Counted from the first letter of the stretch, positions 55,047 through 64,000 are shown. The stretch is 64,000 bases of DNA from WHSP01 sp040905505 (GCA_040905505.1 JBBDRL010000103.1:1-64000), one strand, 5' to 3'. Numbers and translations: made by a program. The notes: generated by a model not told the origin, from the sequence alone.

Positions 55047-55544
55047 CTATCGCATCTCGGCGTCGCGATTCACCATGCCTTCGGCGATGTTGGTGAGGCG
55101 CTGATCGGTGTCGCCCTCTTCGGTGAGCGTCTCCTGGAGGAGCTCGGCAGCCCGGTCATGCCCCAGCCGACGGGCGAAGGTGCGGGCGGTGCCGTAGCCG
55201 GCGATCTCGTAGTGCTCGACACGCTGGGCCGCGCCGATCAGGCCCGCATCGCGCACATCCGCCTCGGCATCGGAGTCGAGTAGCTCCTCGCCCTCCTTGA
55301 TGATGCCCGCCATGCCCTTGCACGTGTGACCCTTGATGTCGTAGCCGAGCTCATCGGCGATCATGTCGAGGCGCCGCACCTGATCGCGAGTCATCCGCTC
55401 GTGATCCTCGAAGGCCTGACGCAGCTCCTGATGCTCGGTCGCCTTGGCCATCTTCGGTAGGGCCTGGAGAATCTGTTGCTCTGCGCTGTAGAGGTCCTTC
55501 AGCTCGTGCTTGAAGAGATCTCCCAGGTTGTTCAACTTATCCAT
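55047..55544 (-). CDS. DUF892 (YciF-like) ferritin-like protein
   Basis: 165 residues from ATG 55544, with AGGAGA upstream. Helical bundle with LFKHELKDLYSAEQQILQALP, DHERMTRDQVRRLDMIADELG and AAQRVEHYEIAGYGTARTFA, carrying the metal-binding Glu and His of the ferritin-like YciF family. Stress-induced in many bacteria. The longer frame to 55601 lacks a site. Confidence 0.92.
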   Translation of the reverse strand: MDKLNNLGDLFKHELKDLYSAEQQILQALPKMAKATEHQELRQAFEDHERMTRDQVRRLDMIADELGYDIKGHTCKGMAGIIKEGEELLDSDAEADVRDAGLIGAAQRVEHYEIAGYGTARTFARRLGHDRAAELLQETLTEEGDTDQRLTNIAEGMVNRDAEMR

Positions 55545-55739
55545 TCGCTGTCTCCTTGTAGTACTGAGTTTCATTAGCATTGACGCCTCGTAGGCGCCCA
55601 CCTGATAGTTGCAAGAGCGGTGCCCTGCATGGTGTTACGACCAACCACCGACGCGCTCTCCCGTGGACGGGACCGGAAGCTTCGACGGCTCAGCCACGGA
55701 AGCGAATGAGTCACACACACTTCAGCAGTTGACGAAATC

Positions 55740-55892
55740 ATGACCGGACTCGCCATCCTCCTCCTCCTGCTCGCTGGGCTCTACGTCGCCATCGAGCGTG
55801 GCCAGAGTCCGAAAGACCGTGTACTGCGATGGATGGTCATCGCCGGCGCGCTCATTCTCGCATTCCTGCTGGGTAGCGGCACGGTCGGGTGA
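55740..55892 (+). CDS. Putative small two-helix membrane protein
   Basis: 50 residues. Two hydrophobic helices (TGLAILLLLLAGLYVAI and WMVIAGALILAFLLG) around a short charged turn (ERGQSPKDRVLR). No ribosome site, so support is only the amphipathic pattern. Confidence 0.4.
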   Translation: MTGLAILLLLLAGLYVAIERGQSPKDRVLRWMVIAGALILAFLLGSGTVG

Positions 55893-56501
55893 GTGGAGGA
55901 TGGGGAGCGTGGCTCAGAGAACGAGCCTGCGTTCGCCCGGATGACTCCCAACAGGACGAGGGACCCGAACTCTCGACCGCCATACGGCGGCCAGGTACAG
56001 ATCCCTCGTTGATTGGGCTCGCTGTCGTAGGCGAAACCCTATTTCCTCATCACTGCTCCGGCCGTACCAACGGCAGCGGGCCGCCCGGATCAGCCTCAGC
56101 CGTGCCCGCCCTCAAGGACAGCGGGGGTAAGATCGGCATTCTTGGACAACCCGAGCGGCCCGTCTGTTCGCACCCGATCCGCGCCACCTTACCCCCTACT
56201 TCAGGCAGGACTCCGGCGGTCGGGGTGCAGCCATTCTGGATGCGAGTATCGGCCACCGGCAGGCGGAACTTTAGCGCGACGTTGCAAACTTGAGGATAAC
56301 CTGCCGGACAGCCGATTTCTTGATCTGCCTCGGTCCAATAGTGGCGCTGTGGTCACATGCCGCGGCCGCCCACTCGGCGGGGCGGCTCCGGCTGGGGCGC
56401 GGCAAGCAGACCACGGTAGGGCGGGAGAGGTGATGGGCTACTGTGCGACTGCGCGGTCGCGGGCTGCGGCGTGGGAGAGCGGGAGGGTGATCGTCAACGG
56501 C
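55893..56501. other. Long intergenic region
   Basis: About 610 bases with no supported gene. An open frame at 55889-56293 (+) has a biased composition and no signature. No repeat or terminator stands out. Confidence 0.4.
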
Positions 56502-56978
56502 TCAGTCGGCCGGAGGGGAGCACGGGCTCGTACGGCGGGTATCGGTGACGTGGATGATCTGCCATCCGGAGTCACCGCGGAACAGCTGAACGGCGTTGAC
56601 GCCGCAGTGGCTGAAGGTGTCGTCGAGAAAGAATGCGTACTGCATCCAGGCGGTGGCGAGATTGCCATCGACCCGGATCTCCAGGTCCCACGTGCGCTCG
56701 TTCCAGATCTGAGTTCTGGGTGTGCCGATCGCCTCCACGAAAGCGGAACCGGGGATCGTCTGAAGGGTTGGTTCGCCGTCCTGGACGCTGACGCTCTGGA
56801 GGCGAGCTTCCGGGTGGAAGATGGCTGCGGCGGCGTTCCCATCAGCGGTACGCATCGCATCGAACAGCCGTGTGAGCGTCGCCTCCACCTGCGACTCGGC
56901 GGCCTGGCCGCTGATCGTTGGGGCACAGGCCAGAACGGAAAGGAGCGGGAGGATGGCGACGGCGAATCGTATGCGCAT
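56502..56978 (-). CDS. NTF2-like lipoprotein
   Basis: 158 residues from ATG 56978. A lipoprotein signal (RIRFAVAILPLLSVLAC, lipobox VLAC) is followed by an NTF2/SnoaL-like fold (EATLTRLFDAMRTADGNAAAAIFHPEARLQ and WIIH-type last strand). Family members bind small ligands or act as enzymes of unknown specificity at the outer membrane. Confidence 0.85.
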   Translation of the reverse strand: MRIRFAVAILPLLSVLACAPTISGQAAESQVEATLTRLFDAMRTADGNAAAAIFHPEARLQSVSVQDGEPTLQTIPGSAFVEAIGTPRTQIWNERTWDLEIRVDGNLATAWMQYAFFLDDTFSHCGVNAVQLFRGDSGWQIIHVTDTRRTSPCSPPAD

Positions 56979-57158
56979 GGAGCGATCTCGGTGTGGGGAG
57001 TGTCGATAGAAGGGTCCGGGATTCACCGCCATCCGGAAGATAGTGGCCGGAGGCGACCGCGTCATGGTTTGAGTTCCGGCGGCTCGCGTGAACACTCGTT
57101 GTGCGTTGTATCCCGCTCAGGCATCGGCTACTATTATCGTGCAACCAGCATCCCCATT

Positions 57159-57298
57159 CATCCATCCATCCATCCATCNNNNNNNNNNNNNNNNNNNNNN
57201 NNNNNNNNNNNNNNNNNNNNNNNNNNNNNNNNNNNNNNNNNNNNNNNNNNNNNNNNNNNNNNNNNNNNNNNNNNNNNNCATCCATCCATCCATCCATC
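57159..57298. repeat. (CATC)n microsatellite containing a 100-N assembly gap
   Basis: Five CATC copies (57159-57178), 100 Ns (57179-57278), then five more copies (57279-57298). The gap is an estimated scaffold join across the repeat, so any gene over it is uncertain, and the real distance between the flanks is unknown. Confidence 0.95.
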
Positions 57299-57318
57299 GA
57301 CCGGACGAGGATCGTGCA

Positions 57319-57846
57319 TTGAACGCAGAGCACACGACGGAGGCGTCTGAGATCCGCGGCGGGGGCGACCCGCTAGCCATCATGTACGTGCTGGCCGCCG
57401 TCGCGATGGGTATCGGAGCGTTGATCGTCGTCGTCCTGATGTTCGTTCCGAGCGATTGGTCGCAGCGGCGGAGCGCGGAGGACGTATGGGTGCCGGGCCA
57501 GACCGAGTGGGAGCCGCTCAGCGTCAGCGCGGGCCTCGATGAGCCGGTCGGCGTGACAGAGGTTTCACCGGGGCATTACGTGGTGGTGATGGAGGCTTAC
57601 AACTGGGCGTTCCGGCCCAACGAGATCCGGGTCCCGGTAGGCTCTCAGGTCACCTTCCGCGCGCGCTCGGCTCAGGACTATCACGGTCTCGCGCTGGTCG
57701 GGACGCCGGTCCTGCTGTCCCTGCAGCAGAACACCATCACGGAGGCGAGCCACACCTTCGAGGAAGCTGGCGAGCACCTGTTCGTCTGCTCCGAATACTG
57801 CGGAGCGGGCCATGTCTCGATGACCGGCCGGGTCATCGTCCAGTAG
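57319..57846 (+). CDS. Cytochrome oxidase subunit II, CuA domain, ba3-like
   Basis: About 175 residues (TTG 57319, or ATG 57382). One N-terminal membrane helix (MYVLAAVAMGIGALIVVVLMF) and a cupredoxin CuA domain with the histidine in DYHGLAL and CSEYCGAGHVSMTG (C-x3-C-x3-H-x2-M). The single helix fits ba3/B-type oxidases. No subunit I gene is adjacent; it may lie in the gap or be elsewhere. Confidence 0.85.
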   Translation: MNAEHTTEASEIRGGGDPLAIMYVLAAVAMGIGALIVVVLMFVPSDWSQRRSAEDVWVPGQTEWEPLSVSAGLDEPVGVTEVSPGHYVVVMEAYNWAFRPNEIRVPVGSQVTFRARSAQDYHGLALVGTPVLLSLQQNTITEASHTFEEAGEHLFVCSEYCGAGHVSMTGRVIVQ

Positions 57847-57882
57847 CGCACAGTCCCCGATAGCGAGGTCGAAGCCCACCGC

Positions 57883-57917
57883 CGCCCAGGGCCCTTCACG
57901 GTCCGGGGCGATTTTTT
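57883..57917 (+). terminator. Terminator after the CuA subunit gene
   Basis: CGCCC-A-GG-G-CC pairs with GG-T-CC-G-GGGCG (one mismatch, one G-U pair) across a short loop, followed by ATTTTTT. Confidence 0.75.
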
Positions 57918-57919
57918 CG

Positions 57920-57948
57920 TGGACATCCGTCGGGGCACCCCCTATACT
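57920..57948 (+). promoter_or_regulatory. Promoter of the PQQ dehydrogenase gene
   Basis: TGGACA (57920-57925) and TATACT (57943-57948), 17 bases apart. The start codon at 58044 follows about 90 bases later. Confidence 0.7.
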
Positions 57949-58043
57949 GGAGTCTGCAAAGTTCCCGGCAGGCATCTCTCCCCACCTGCTTTCCATCACC
58001 CCGTCCGGGGTGGCAACTTCAGGATCTCGAAACTCGGAGGAAG

Positions 58044-60107
58044 ATGAAGATGACGAGAGTAGCGCCGCGCCTCCCGCGGCAACGAGTTCTCCGGCTTTGT
58101 CTCCCGATGGCGCTGCTGCTGCCGATCGTCCTGGCGAGTCCGGCCGAAGCACAGGATCGAGGCTCACCGCCGGGTGAGTGGCACTTCCAGAGCGGTGACG
58201 CCTGGGGCACCCGGTATTCGCCGGCGAATCAGATCAATGGGAGCAACTTCGAGGATCTCGAGGTCGCCTGGACCTGGCGCGGTGACAACTTCGGCCCGCA
58301 GCCGGACGGCGTTTCCCGTTCGACCCCGAGCTACATCAACGGAACGCTCTACACGCTCGCCGGCTACCGGCGAACGGTGGCGGCGATCGATCCGGCGACG
58401 GGTGAGACGCTCTGGACGCACCGGGAGCCGCACACCACGCGGTGGGATCGCTCGATGCGCGCCAACTACGGTAAGGGCGTCGCCTACAACGAGGTCGACG
58501 GGCGCGGCGTGATCTACTACATCTCGCCCAGCTTCTTCCTGCACGCGCTGGACGCGAAGACGGGACAGCCGCTCGAGAACTGGGGTAAGCCGGTGCCGCT
58601 CGAGGGATTCCCGAGCACGGGCGTGGTCGACATGATCCCGGACCTGATCGGAGACTGGGGTCCGTGGCAGAGCTGGGAGGAGCCGTACGACCCGGACTTC
58701 GGCATCCCGCGCGAGCTTGGCTACATCACGAGCTCTTCGCCGCCCATCGTCGTCAACGATGTGGTCGTCGTCGGCAACTCGGCCGAGCAGGGCTACAACC
58801 AGACGCGGATCGAGAACGTCCCTGGCGACATCCTCGGCTACGACGCGCGGACGGGTGAGTTCCTGTGGAAGTTCAACGTCATTCCGCGCCCGGGTGAGGT
58901 CGGTCACGAGACCTGGGAGAACGACGCCTGGCAGTGGACGGGCGACATCTCGTCCTGGGCACCGCTCTCGGCCGATCTGGAGCGCGGGATCGTCTACATC
59001 CCCACCAATCCGCCGACCATCGACTACTTCGGTGGATTCCGGCCGGGTGCGAACCTCTTCGGGACCAGCGTCATCGCGGTCGACGTCACGACCGGTGAGC
59101 GTGTCTGGCACTTCCAGACGGTTCACAACGACCAATGGAACTACGATTTGCCGAACGTGCCGATCCTCGCCGACCTAACGGTCGACGGTGAGGAGATCCC
59201 GGCACTGATCCAGACGACCAAGCAGGGGCTGATCTTCACGTTCAATCGGGAGACGGGCGAGCCGGTCTGGCCGATCGAGGAGCGACCGGTTCCGCAGACC
59301 GAGGTGCCGGGAAACTGGACCAGCCCGACGCAGCCCTTCCCGACCTGGCCGGAGCCGTTCGAGCCGTTGGGCCTCACGGATGAGAATCTGATCGACTTCA
59401 CGCCGGAGTTGCGCGCGGAAGCTCGAGAGATCATGAGCCGATATCGTATCGGTGGACCGTACATGCCGCGGCTGCATGTGGGGCACGATTCGGGAGTGGA
59501 GGCGAACATCCGCTGTGCCGGGGGCCTGAACATCACCAACCCGGCGGCACTGGATCCGACGACCGGAATCCTTTACGCGTCCCACGGACCGAGCTGCGGC
59601 GGCGGGTTTCTCGCCCCGGGGGCGGACATGGACCTGCCGGACGATCTGATGACCACCGGCACCACGATCTCGCAGTGGGTTGCTGGGCCGGGCGGCGGGA
59701 TCACCGGTCCGCAGGGACTTCCCATCTACAAACCTCCGTACAACCGGCTGTCGGCCTACGACATGAACACCGGTGAGCGGATCTGGTGGATTCCGATCGG
59801 CGAGACGCCGGAGAACGTACGGAACCATCCGGCGCTGCAGGGTGTGGACCTGTCGAATACGGGTGGCGGTCGGTCGTCGATCCAGATGATCGCCGGCGAC
59901 CTGCTCCTCACGACAGGCGGCGGACCCGCGGTGCTCCATGCGTGGGACAAGCTCACTGGCGAGCATCTGGGGACGATCGAGACCCCGGCGCCTGGTCAGT
60001 ACGGCATGATGAGCTACACGCACGAGGGCAAGCAGTACATCGTCCTGCAGGTCGCCGGCGGCGACAACGGCATGTCGGGATCGCTCGCCGCGTTCGCGCT
60101 GCCGTGA
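58044..60107 (+). CDS. PQQ-dependent dehydrogenase, exported
   Basis: 687 residues. Signal peptide (RLCLPMALLLPIVLASPAEAQ), then an eight-bladed propeller with repeats such as GYRRTVAAIDPATGETLWTHR, DVTTGERVWHFQTVHNDQWNYDLPNVPILADL and NTGGGRSSIQMIAGDLLLTTGGG. It resembles membrane-associated glucose/alcohol PQQ dehydrogenases without a cytochrome c domain. Substrate unknown. GGAGG is ahead of the ATG. Electrons would pass to the quinone pool or a cytochrome. Confidence 0.92.
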   Translation: MKMTRVAPRLPRQRVLRLCLPMALLLPIVLASPAEAQDRGSPPGEWHFQSGDAWGTRYSPANQINGSNFEDLEVAWTWRGDNFGPQPDGVSRSTPSYINGTLYTLAGYRRTVAAIDPATGETLWTHREPHTTRWDRSMRANYGKGVAYNEVDGRGVIYYISPSFFLHALDAKTGQPLENWGKPVPLEGFPSTGVVDMIPDLIGDWGPWQSWEEPYDPDFGIPRELGYITSSSPPIVVNDVVVVGNSAEQGYNQTRIENVPGDILGYDARTGEFLWKFNVIPRPGEVGHETWENDAWQWTGDISSWAPLSADLERGIVYIPTNPPTIDYFGGFRPGANLFGTSVIAVDVTTGERVWHFQTVHNDQWNYDLPNVPILADLTVDGEEIPALIQTTKQGLIFTFNRETGEPVWPIEERPVPQTEVPGNWTSPTQPFPTWPEPFEPLGLTDENLIDFTPELRAEAREIMSRYRIGGPYMPRLHVGHDSGVEANIRCAGGLNITNPAALDPTTGILYASHGPSCGGGFLAPGADMDLPDDLMTTGTTISQWVAGPGGGITGPQGLPIYKPPYNRLSAYDMNTGERIWWIPIGETPENVRNHPALQGVDLSNTGGGRSSIQMIAGDLLLTTGGGPAVLHAWDKLTGEHLGTIETPAPGQYGMMSYTHEGKQYIVLQVAGGDNGMSGSLAAFALP

Positions 60108-60170
60108 GTATTTCGGCCGAACTTCGTACCGGCCGGTAGCTGTTCACTGAACTAGCCGCTGCCGGAGTGG

Positions 60171-60208
60171 AAGACGAGCCCGGCGCCATTTGGCGCCGGG
60201 CTCGTCTT
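60171..60208. terminator. Bidirectional terminator
   Basis: AAGACGAGCCCGGCGCC (60171-60187) pairs fully with GGCGCCGGGCTCGTCTT (60192-60208) across ATTT. A-rich and T-rich edges serve both the PQQ gene and the convergent cardiolipin synthase gene. Confidence 0.9.
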
Positions 60209-60289
60209 TATAAGGATCTCTTTTTCGTTCAACCTTTCGGACGATCGCTGTTGGAACGCGACGGCAAGCAGGTGGCGGCCCACCGCACC

Positions 60290-61567
60290 TCAGAGAAACG
60301 GTGAGATGATGCGGGCAGCGGTCTCCTGTGCTCGCTTGACTGCCCCGCGCTGCGCCAGCCGGTCAAGTGAGACCTCCGCCGCGAACTCCAGGTCGTCGAG
60401 GAACATCGATCCGAGCTGGCGACCGAGCTTAGCGCCGCGCGCGACCAGTACGACCTCGTCGTTGAGGACCAGCGAGCGGTTGTCGAAGTTGATGGTGCCG
60501 AGAAGGCTCCACCTATCGTCGGCGACGAGCGTCTTGGCATGGATCATGGTCGGTTCGTACTCGTAGATCCGAACCCCGGCCTCGATCAGTTCACGGTAAT
60601 GCGCCCTGCCCGCCCACCATGCGACCGGGTGATCGGTGTTCTCTCCAGGCGTGAGGACGCGGACGTCGACCCCACGCCCCGCGGCATCTTTGAGCAGCTT
60701 CCTCATCCCACGCGTGGGGATGAAGTAGGCGGTGGTGATGTAGAGCCGCTGGCGCGCGGACGCGATGGAAAGCACGAAGAGCCGCTCGGCCCTGGTGGTG
60801 CCGAGGCCGGGTTCGGTGTACATGATCCCGGCTTCCTCGCGCCCCTTCGGTTCGCCGCCGCCAGCGAAGAGCGGCTCGCCCACCAGGAGCTCGCCCGTCG
60901 AGTCGGCCCAGTTGACCACGAACGCGGCCTGTAGTTGATTCACGACGAGGCCGCGCAGCCTCACGTTCGTGTCGCGCCACTCGCCCGGCCTCCGCCCGCC
61001 GCCCGACCAGTTGTCGTCGATTCCGAACCCCCCCGTGTATCCGATCCTTCCGTCGATCACGACGGACCGGATATGGCTTCGCTGCTGCACCTTGTAGAGG
61101 GACTTCCACTCGAGCGGCCGGAAGGTCCCCGTCTGCACGCCGGCCCGGCGCAAGCTCTCGCGGTATTCCTTCGGCAATCCCTGAGAACCGAAATAATCGA
61201 AAAGACAGTATACCCGGACGCCGGCGCGGGCCCGCTCCTCGAGCACCTGGCGGATCCTCTCGGCCAGCCGGCCCGGCTTGAACCAGAAGACCTGCAAGGT
61301 GACGAGGTCTTCCGCATTCTGCAGGTCTTCGATCAGGCGTGGGAACAGGCCGTCCCCATTGGGCAGCACCTCTATCGTGTTCTCGGTCGAGAAGGCCGTG
61401 TTCGTCAACCGCTCGAACGTCTTGCAGAAGAGATCGCTGCCGGCCTCGAGCGTCTCGCCCGCTCCGTCGACATCTTCGATCGAGCGGATCGACGCACCGC
61501 GAGCGAAGAATTGGAGTGTGATACCGCCGACCAGGGCGAGGAGAACGAGCAGCAGGATCAGCGACAT
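60290..61567 (-). CDS. Cardiolipin synthase-like phospholipase D protein
   Basis: 425 residues. One N-terminal helix (MSLILLLVLLALVGGITLQFF). Two PLD domains: the first motif reads HIRSVVIDGRIGYTGG, with arginine in place of the HxK lysine; the second is intact, HAKTLVADDRWSLLGTINFDNRS. Active enzymes need both; the change may lower or alter activity. It should make cardiolipin from phosphatidylglycerol if functional. Confidence 0.88.
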   Translation of the reverse strand: MSLILLLVLLALVGGITLQFFARGASIRSIEDVDGAGETLEAGSDLFCKTFERLTNTAFSTENTIEVLPNGDGLFPRLIEDLQNAEDLVTLQVFWFKPGRLAERIRQVLEERARAGVRVYCLFDYFGSQGLPKEYRESLRRAGVQTGTFRPLEWKSLYKVQQRSHIRSVVIDGRIGYTGGFGIDDNWSGGGRRPGEWRDTNVRLRGLVVNQLQAAFVVNWADSTGELLVGEPLFAGGGEPKGREEAGIMYTEPGLGTTRAERLFVLSIASARQRLYITTAYFIPTRGMRKLLKDAAGRGVDVRVLTPGENTDHPVAWWAGRAHYRELIEAGVRIYEYEPTMIHAKTLVADDRWSLLGTINFDNRSLVLNDEVVLVARGAKLGRQLGSMFLDDLEFAAEVSLDRLAQRGAVKRAQETAARIISPFL

Positions 61568-61649
61568 CGGTGGGCCTGGGGCGAGAGGAGCCGTGTCGGG
61601 GCGGGTCCTGGGACGCCTCGCCCCGGCTGCGATCCGGGTCGCGGGGTCG

Positions 61650-62489
61650 CTACTGCCCCTGCACCAGGCGGTTGCGCAGCACGCCCACCCCTTCGATCTC
61701 CACCTCGTAGACGTCTCCCGGCTGCATCGGCTGCGTCGTTCCCATGGTGCCGGACCAGATCAGGTCGCCTGCTTTCAGCGGAAAGTAGCGCGAGATATAG
61801 CTCACCATGTGATCCATGCCGAACAGCATGTCGCCGCTGTTCTCACCCTGGCGCACCTCGCCGTTCAGCCGCCCCTCGATGTCGAGGCTCTGATAGTCGA
61901 GCCCGGTCACCAGCACCGGCCCCACCGCATTGAACGTGCGGGTTCCCTTCGCGCGTACCCACTGCGTGTCGTTCGCCTGCCAGTCACGCTCGCTCCCGTC
62001 GTTCCCCGCGGTGACTCCGAAGACGTAGTCTCCGGCCGCCTCGACCGAGACATTGCTCGCGTCCCGGCCGATCACCGCGACCAGCTCCGCCTCGTAGTGG
62101 AAGTTGGTCGACTCGGGCGGGCGGATGATGTCTTCGCCCGTCCCGATGATCGAGCCGGCCGGAACGATGAAGATCCCGGGATACGGGGCCGGTTCACCCG
62201 TGATGTGGCTGCGGAAATTGAAGGCCGTCATGTATACGTTCGCCGGATCCACAGGAGCCTTCAGGGTCACCGCGCTGAGCGGAATCGCCTCGCCGGGCAC
62301 CATCGACCCGCCGAGATACGGCGCGTCGGTCAAAGGATGGATCGTCTCGTCTGCCAGGTGGCCCCAGCGGACCTCGCCGGCCTGCTCGAAGCGGACATAG
62401 GTCTGAACCCCCTGCTGCGCTTCGAGGCCGCCGGCGTATGCGGCGACTGCGAGGAGACCTGCGACGACGCTGATACGATTCCGATTCAA
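61650..62489 (-). CDS. Exported fumarylacetoacetate hydrolase-fold protein
   Basis: 279 residues from TTG 62489, which has AGGAGGT six bases ahead. A signal peptide (RISVVAGLLAVAAYAGGLEAQ) precedes a full FAH domain (AFNFRSHITGEPAP, FHYEAELVAVIGRD with the metal glutamates, FGVTAGNDGSERDWQ, GTRTFNAVGPVL). Secretion is unusual for a normally cytosolic fold. Confidence 0.88.
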   Translation of the reverse strand: MNRNRISVVAGLLAVAAYAGGLEAQQGVQTYVRFEQAGEVRWGHLADETIHPLTDAPYLGGSMVPGEAIPLSAVTLKAPVDPANVYMTAFNFRSHITGEPAPYPGIFIVPAGSIIGTGEDIIRPPESTNFHYEAELVAVIGRDASNVSVEAAGDYVFGVTAGNDGSERDWQANDTQWVRAKGTRTFNAVGPVLVTGLDYQSLDIEGRLNGEVRQGENSGDMLFGMDHMVSYISRYFPLKAGDLIWSGTMGTTQPMQPGDVYEVEIEGVGVLRNRLVQGQ

Positions 62490-62708
62490 GGCGCACCTCC
62501 TGAAGTTTTCTGGATGTTCGGGAAACGGTCGATCCGGAAGAGGTTGGGCGTCCGGAGGGGCGACGCTATGAAAAAGTCTGGAAGTTTCATAGTAATCGCG
62601 GGCAGTCGAGGTCACAATCGCGGCGCTTGTGGGAGGCGCTCCGCCCGCGTCTGCCCCTCGTTCCCGCGCGCGCCGATATGGCCGACCAGCGAAGCGCCCA
62701 GGTCTGCT

Positions 62709-63770
62709 TCAGCGACGGATGGCGGTCAGATCGCGGATCTGCTCGCGTACCGACTGGGCACGACCGGCGCGTTCGAGCGCCTCCCAGAGGCGGCGGACGG
62801 TCGGTTCGTCGACCAGCCCTGGCGGCGAGCCGGACCGGCGGGTCGAGAGTCCTTCCGCCTCCCGGAACGCTTCCACCGCATCGATGGCCTCGGCCGTGAA
62901 GAGATCAGCCTCGCCATCGCGCTCGAGCGGCTGATCGCCCGGCCGGAAGTGGCCGAGTGCGTGTAGCATCAGCTTCAGCTGCCATACGTCCGCACCGCTG
63001 AACTGCTGGAGCGTGCGGAAGCCGAGCGTCTGCGAGATCGTATCGTGGATCCGGCGCAGCTCGCCGATCGGATCGGGATGTTCGCAAACGTTGATGTCGG
63101 CTGTCACCCCGTCCGGCCGCCGCGAGCGGCCCGGCCGCGGGTCGGCGACGACGACGGCCGCCGACTGCGTGCGCCCCGCGCGCCGGTCGCCACCCGCGCG
63201 CTGACCGGCCGCGAGCGCCTCGATCAGCCGATCGGCGAGGTGCCGGCCGCTCTCCGCGGTGCGCTCGAAGCTCGTCGCCACCGAGTCGAGCACCCCCGGC
63301 CCCACCAGGATGTTGCCCTGGGTGACGTACCACTGCCCCGCCCGGTCTCCCGCCCAAGCGCTGTTTTCCGTCCCGGTATGCTGAGCCGAGCGCCCGTCGA
63401 TGGCGATCACCCCCACCTGCCGCCGCTCGGCCGACTCGTCCTCCGAGAGTAAACCCTGGAGTGCGTCCCGGGGCGCTACGCCCGACTCGAGGAGCGCGAG
63501 AAGCTCAGGGCCGTACGCCACGCGAGTCGAAGCCTGGGTGGCGACGGCGCCGACGCCGACGCCGACGTGCGGGACCGCGTTGCCGACGCAGGGCACCCGT
63601 GTCGTCACGGCAACACCCGTCTCGCCCGTGACTGGGTCGACGGCCGCGATCGAAAACGTGCTGAACTCGAGCGGATCGCCCCAGGCAACGGGCTCCTGAG
63701 CCTCGAGCCGAACAGCGGTAGCGAGCGTCAGCGCAATAATGGTCGCGGATGAGCAGAGCGGGATGGGCAT
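62709..63770 (-). CDS. Exported DUF1028 protein with C-terminal helical domain
   Basis: 353 residues from ATG 63770. Signal peptide (CSSATIIALTLATAVRLEA), then DUF1028 (STFSIAAVDPVTGETGVAV, VGVGVGAVATQASTRVAYG, QGNILVGPGVLDSVA), an Ntn-hydrolase-like fold of unknown action. A C-terminal PG-binding-like helical part (FTAEAIDAVEAFREAEGL, LVDEPTVRRLWEALE) follows. Family members often lie near peptidases. Confidence 0.88.
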   Translation of the reverse strand: MPIPLCSSATIIALTLATAVRLEAQEPVAWGDPLEFSTFSIAAVDPVTGETGVAVTTRVPCVGNAVPHVGVGVGAVATQASTRVAYGPELLALLESGVAPRDALQGLLSEDESAERRQVGVIAIDGRSAQHTGTENSAWAGDRAGQWYVTQGNILVGPGVLDSVATSFERTAESGRHLADRLIEALAAGQRAGGDRRAGRTQSAAVVVADPRPGRSRRPDGVTADINVCEHPDPIGELRRIHDTISQTLGFRTLQQFSGADVWQLKLMLHALGHFRPGDQPLERDGEADLFTAEAIDAVEAFREAEGLSTRRSGSPPGLVDEPTVRRLWEALERAGRAQSVREQIRDLTAIRR

Positions 63771-64000
63771 GGGCGTACGCGAGGAAGGGTGGCGGAAGGC
63801 ACTTCTGCGCGGGGCGACACCGGGTTGCGGCTCCCCCTCAGGAAAGTAGCACCGCCTCGATGAGCCGGGGAAGCGCCGTCTCGTCGGAAAACTTTTAATC
63901 AACTCGTACCGTAGTGGCATCTAAGACATGTATCCAGATGCGGCCGTGAAGCGTACGAGGCCCGCTTCCGACCCTGACATATCACCCGGCTCCGCGCCCA
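63771..64000. other. Region at the right edge, possible gene start
   Basis: An ATG at 63928 opens a frame that stays open to the window end (YPDAAVKRTRPASDPDISPG). No ribosome site or family can be judged in 24 codons. Confidence 0.25.

Noticed and set aside
55889..56293. 134-residue frame after the small membrane protein
   Set aside because: No signature, no ribosome site, composition unlike coding neighbours.
56142..57350. Long frame across the N gap
   Set aside because: It contains unknown residues over the gap and covers the lipoprotein gene on the other strand.

Overview
The window is high-GC, densely coded bacterial DNA with a 100-N scaffold gap, so it comes from a draft or metagenome assembly. 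An ADOP-type (duplicated orphan) permease with a PadR regulator, many exported enzymes, an ImuA/ImuB/DnaE2 mutasome and a two-gene metY-metX pathway together suggest Gemmatimonadota or a neighbouring phylum such as Acidobacteriota. That assignment is inference; no rRNA or tRNA gene was found to settle it.

Layout. 1-4.6 kb: a translationally coupled signalling operon on the minus strand (PAS histidine kinase, single-domain response regulator, large hybrid kinase). 4.7-6.1 kb: an arsR-arsM arsenic methylation unit with two matching operators. 6.2-9.3 kb: a flavin oxidoreductase and an outer-membrane barrel candidate. 9.3-12.7 kb: PadR plus ADOP permease, with a fossil of a second permease. 13-14.8 kb: mgtE and a broken uppP. 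14.9-19.1 kb: a detached thiC 3' end, an AlbA_2/ATPase-like regulator gene bounded by direct repeats, intact thiC, its terminator and a TPP riboswitch. 19.2-24 kb: rsgA, a primary-type sigma factor and lon.

24.4-31.3 kb: a MoxR-like ATPase, an LTXXQ protein/ECF sigma/anti-sigma cluster, small cysteine-rich proteins and a Zn/Cd-type P-ATPase. 31.2-34.1 kb: a tightly coupled pair of a SLOG/DprA-like protein and a methyltransferase-like protein that stops before the catalytic NPPY region, then a tesB thioesterase. 34.5-37.3 kb: methionine synthesis (metY, metX) behind a leader with a SAM-II riboswitch, a terminator-like hairpin, a second multi-helix RNA that matches no class I recognise, and a second terminator. 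37.3-45.1 kb: DNA repair genes (YhaO/YhaN-like pair, multidomain LigD, a Rho_N-like protein).

45.3-49.1 kb: a ParA without ParB, ftsZ without ftsA, and small unknown genes behind a strong promoter. 49.1-55 kb: imuA, imuB and dnaE2, split by a GxxExxY gene carrying its own repeat arrays. 55-64 kb: a DUF892 stress protein, a lipoprotein, the N gap inside a CATC repeat, an orphan CuA oxidase subunit, an exported PQQ dehydrogenase, a cardiolipin synthase-like protein, an exported FAH-fold protein and an exported DUF1028 protein.

The most interesting points are the metY-metX leader, the SLOG/methyltransferase pair, and the thiC region, where a cassette separates two different thiC 3' ends.
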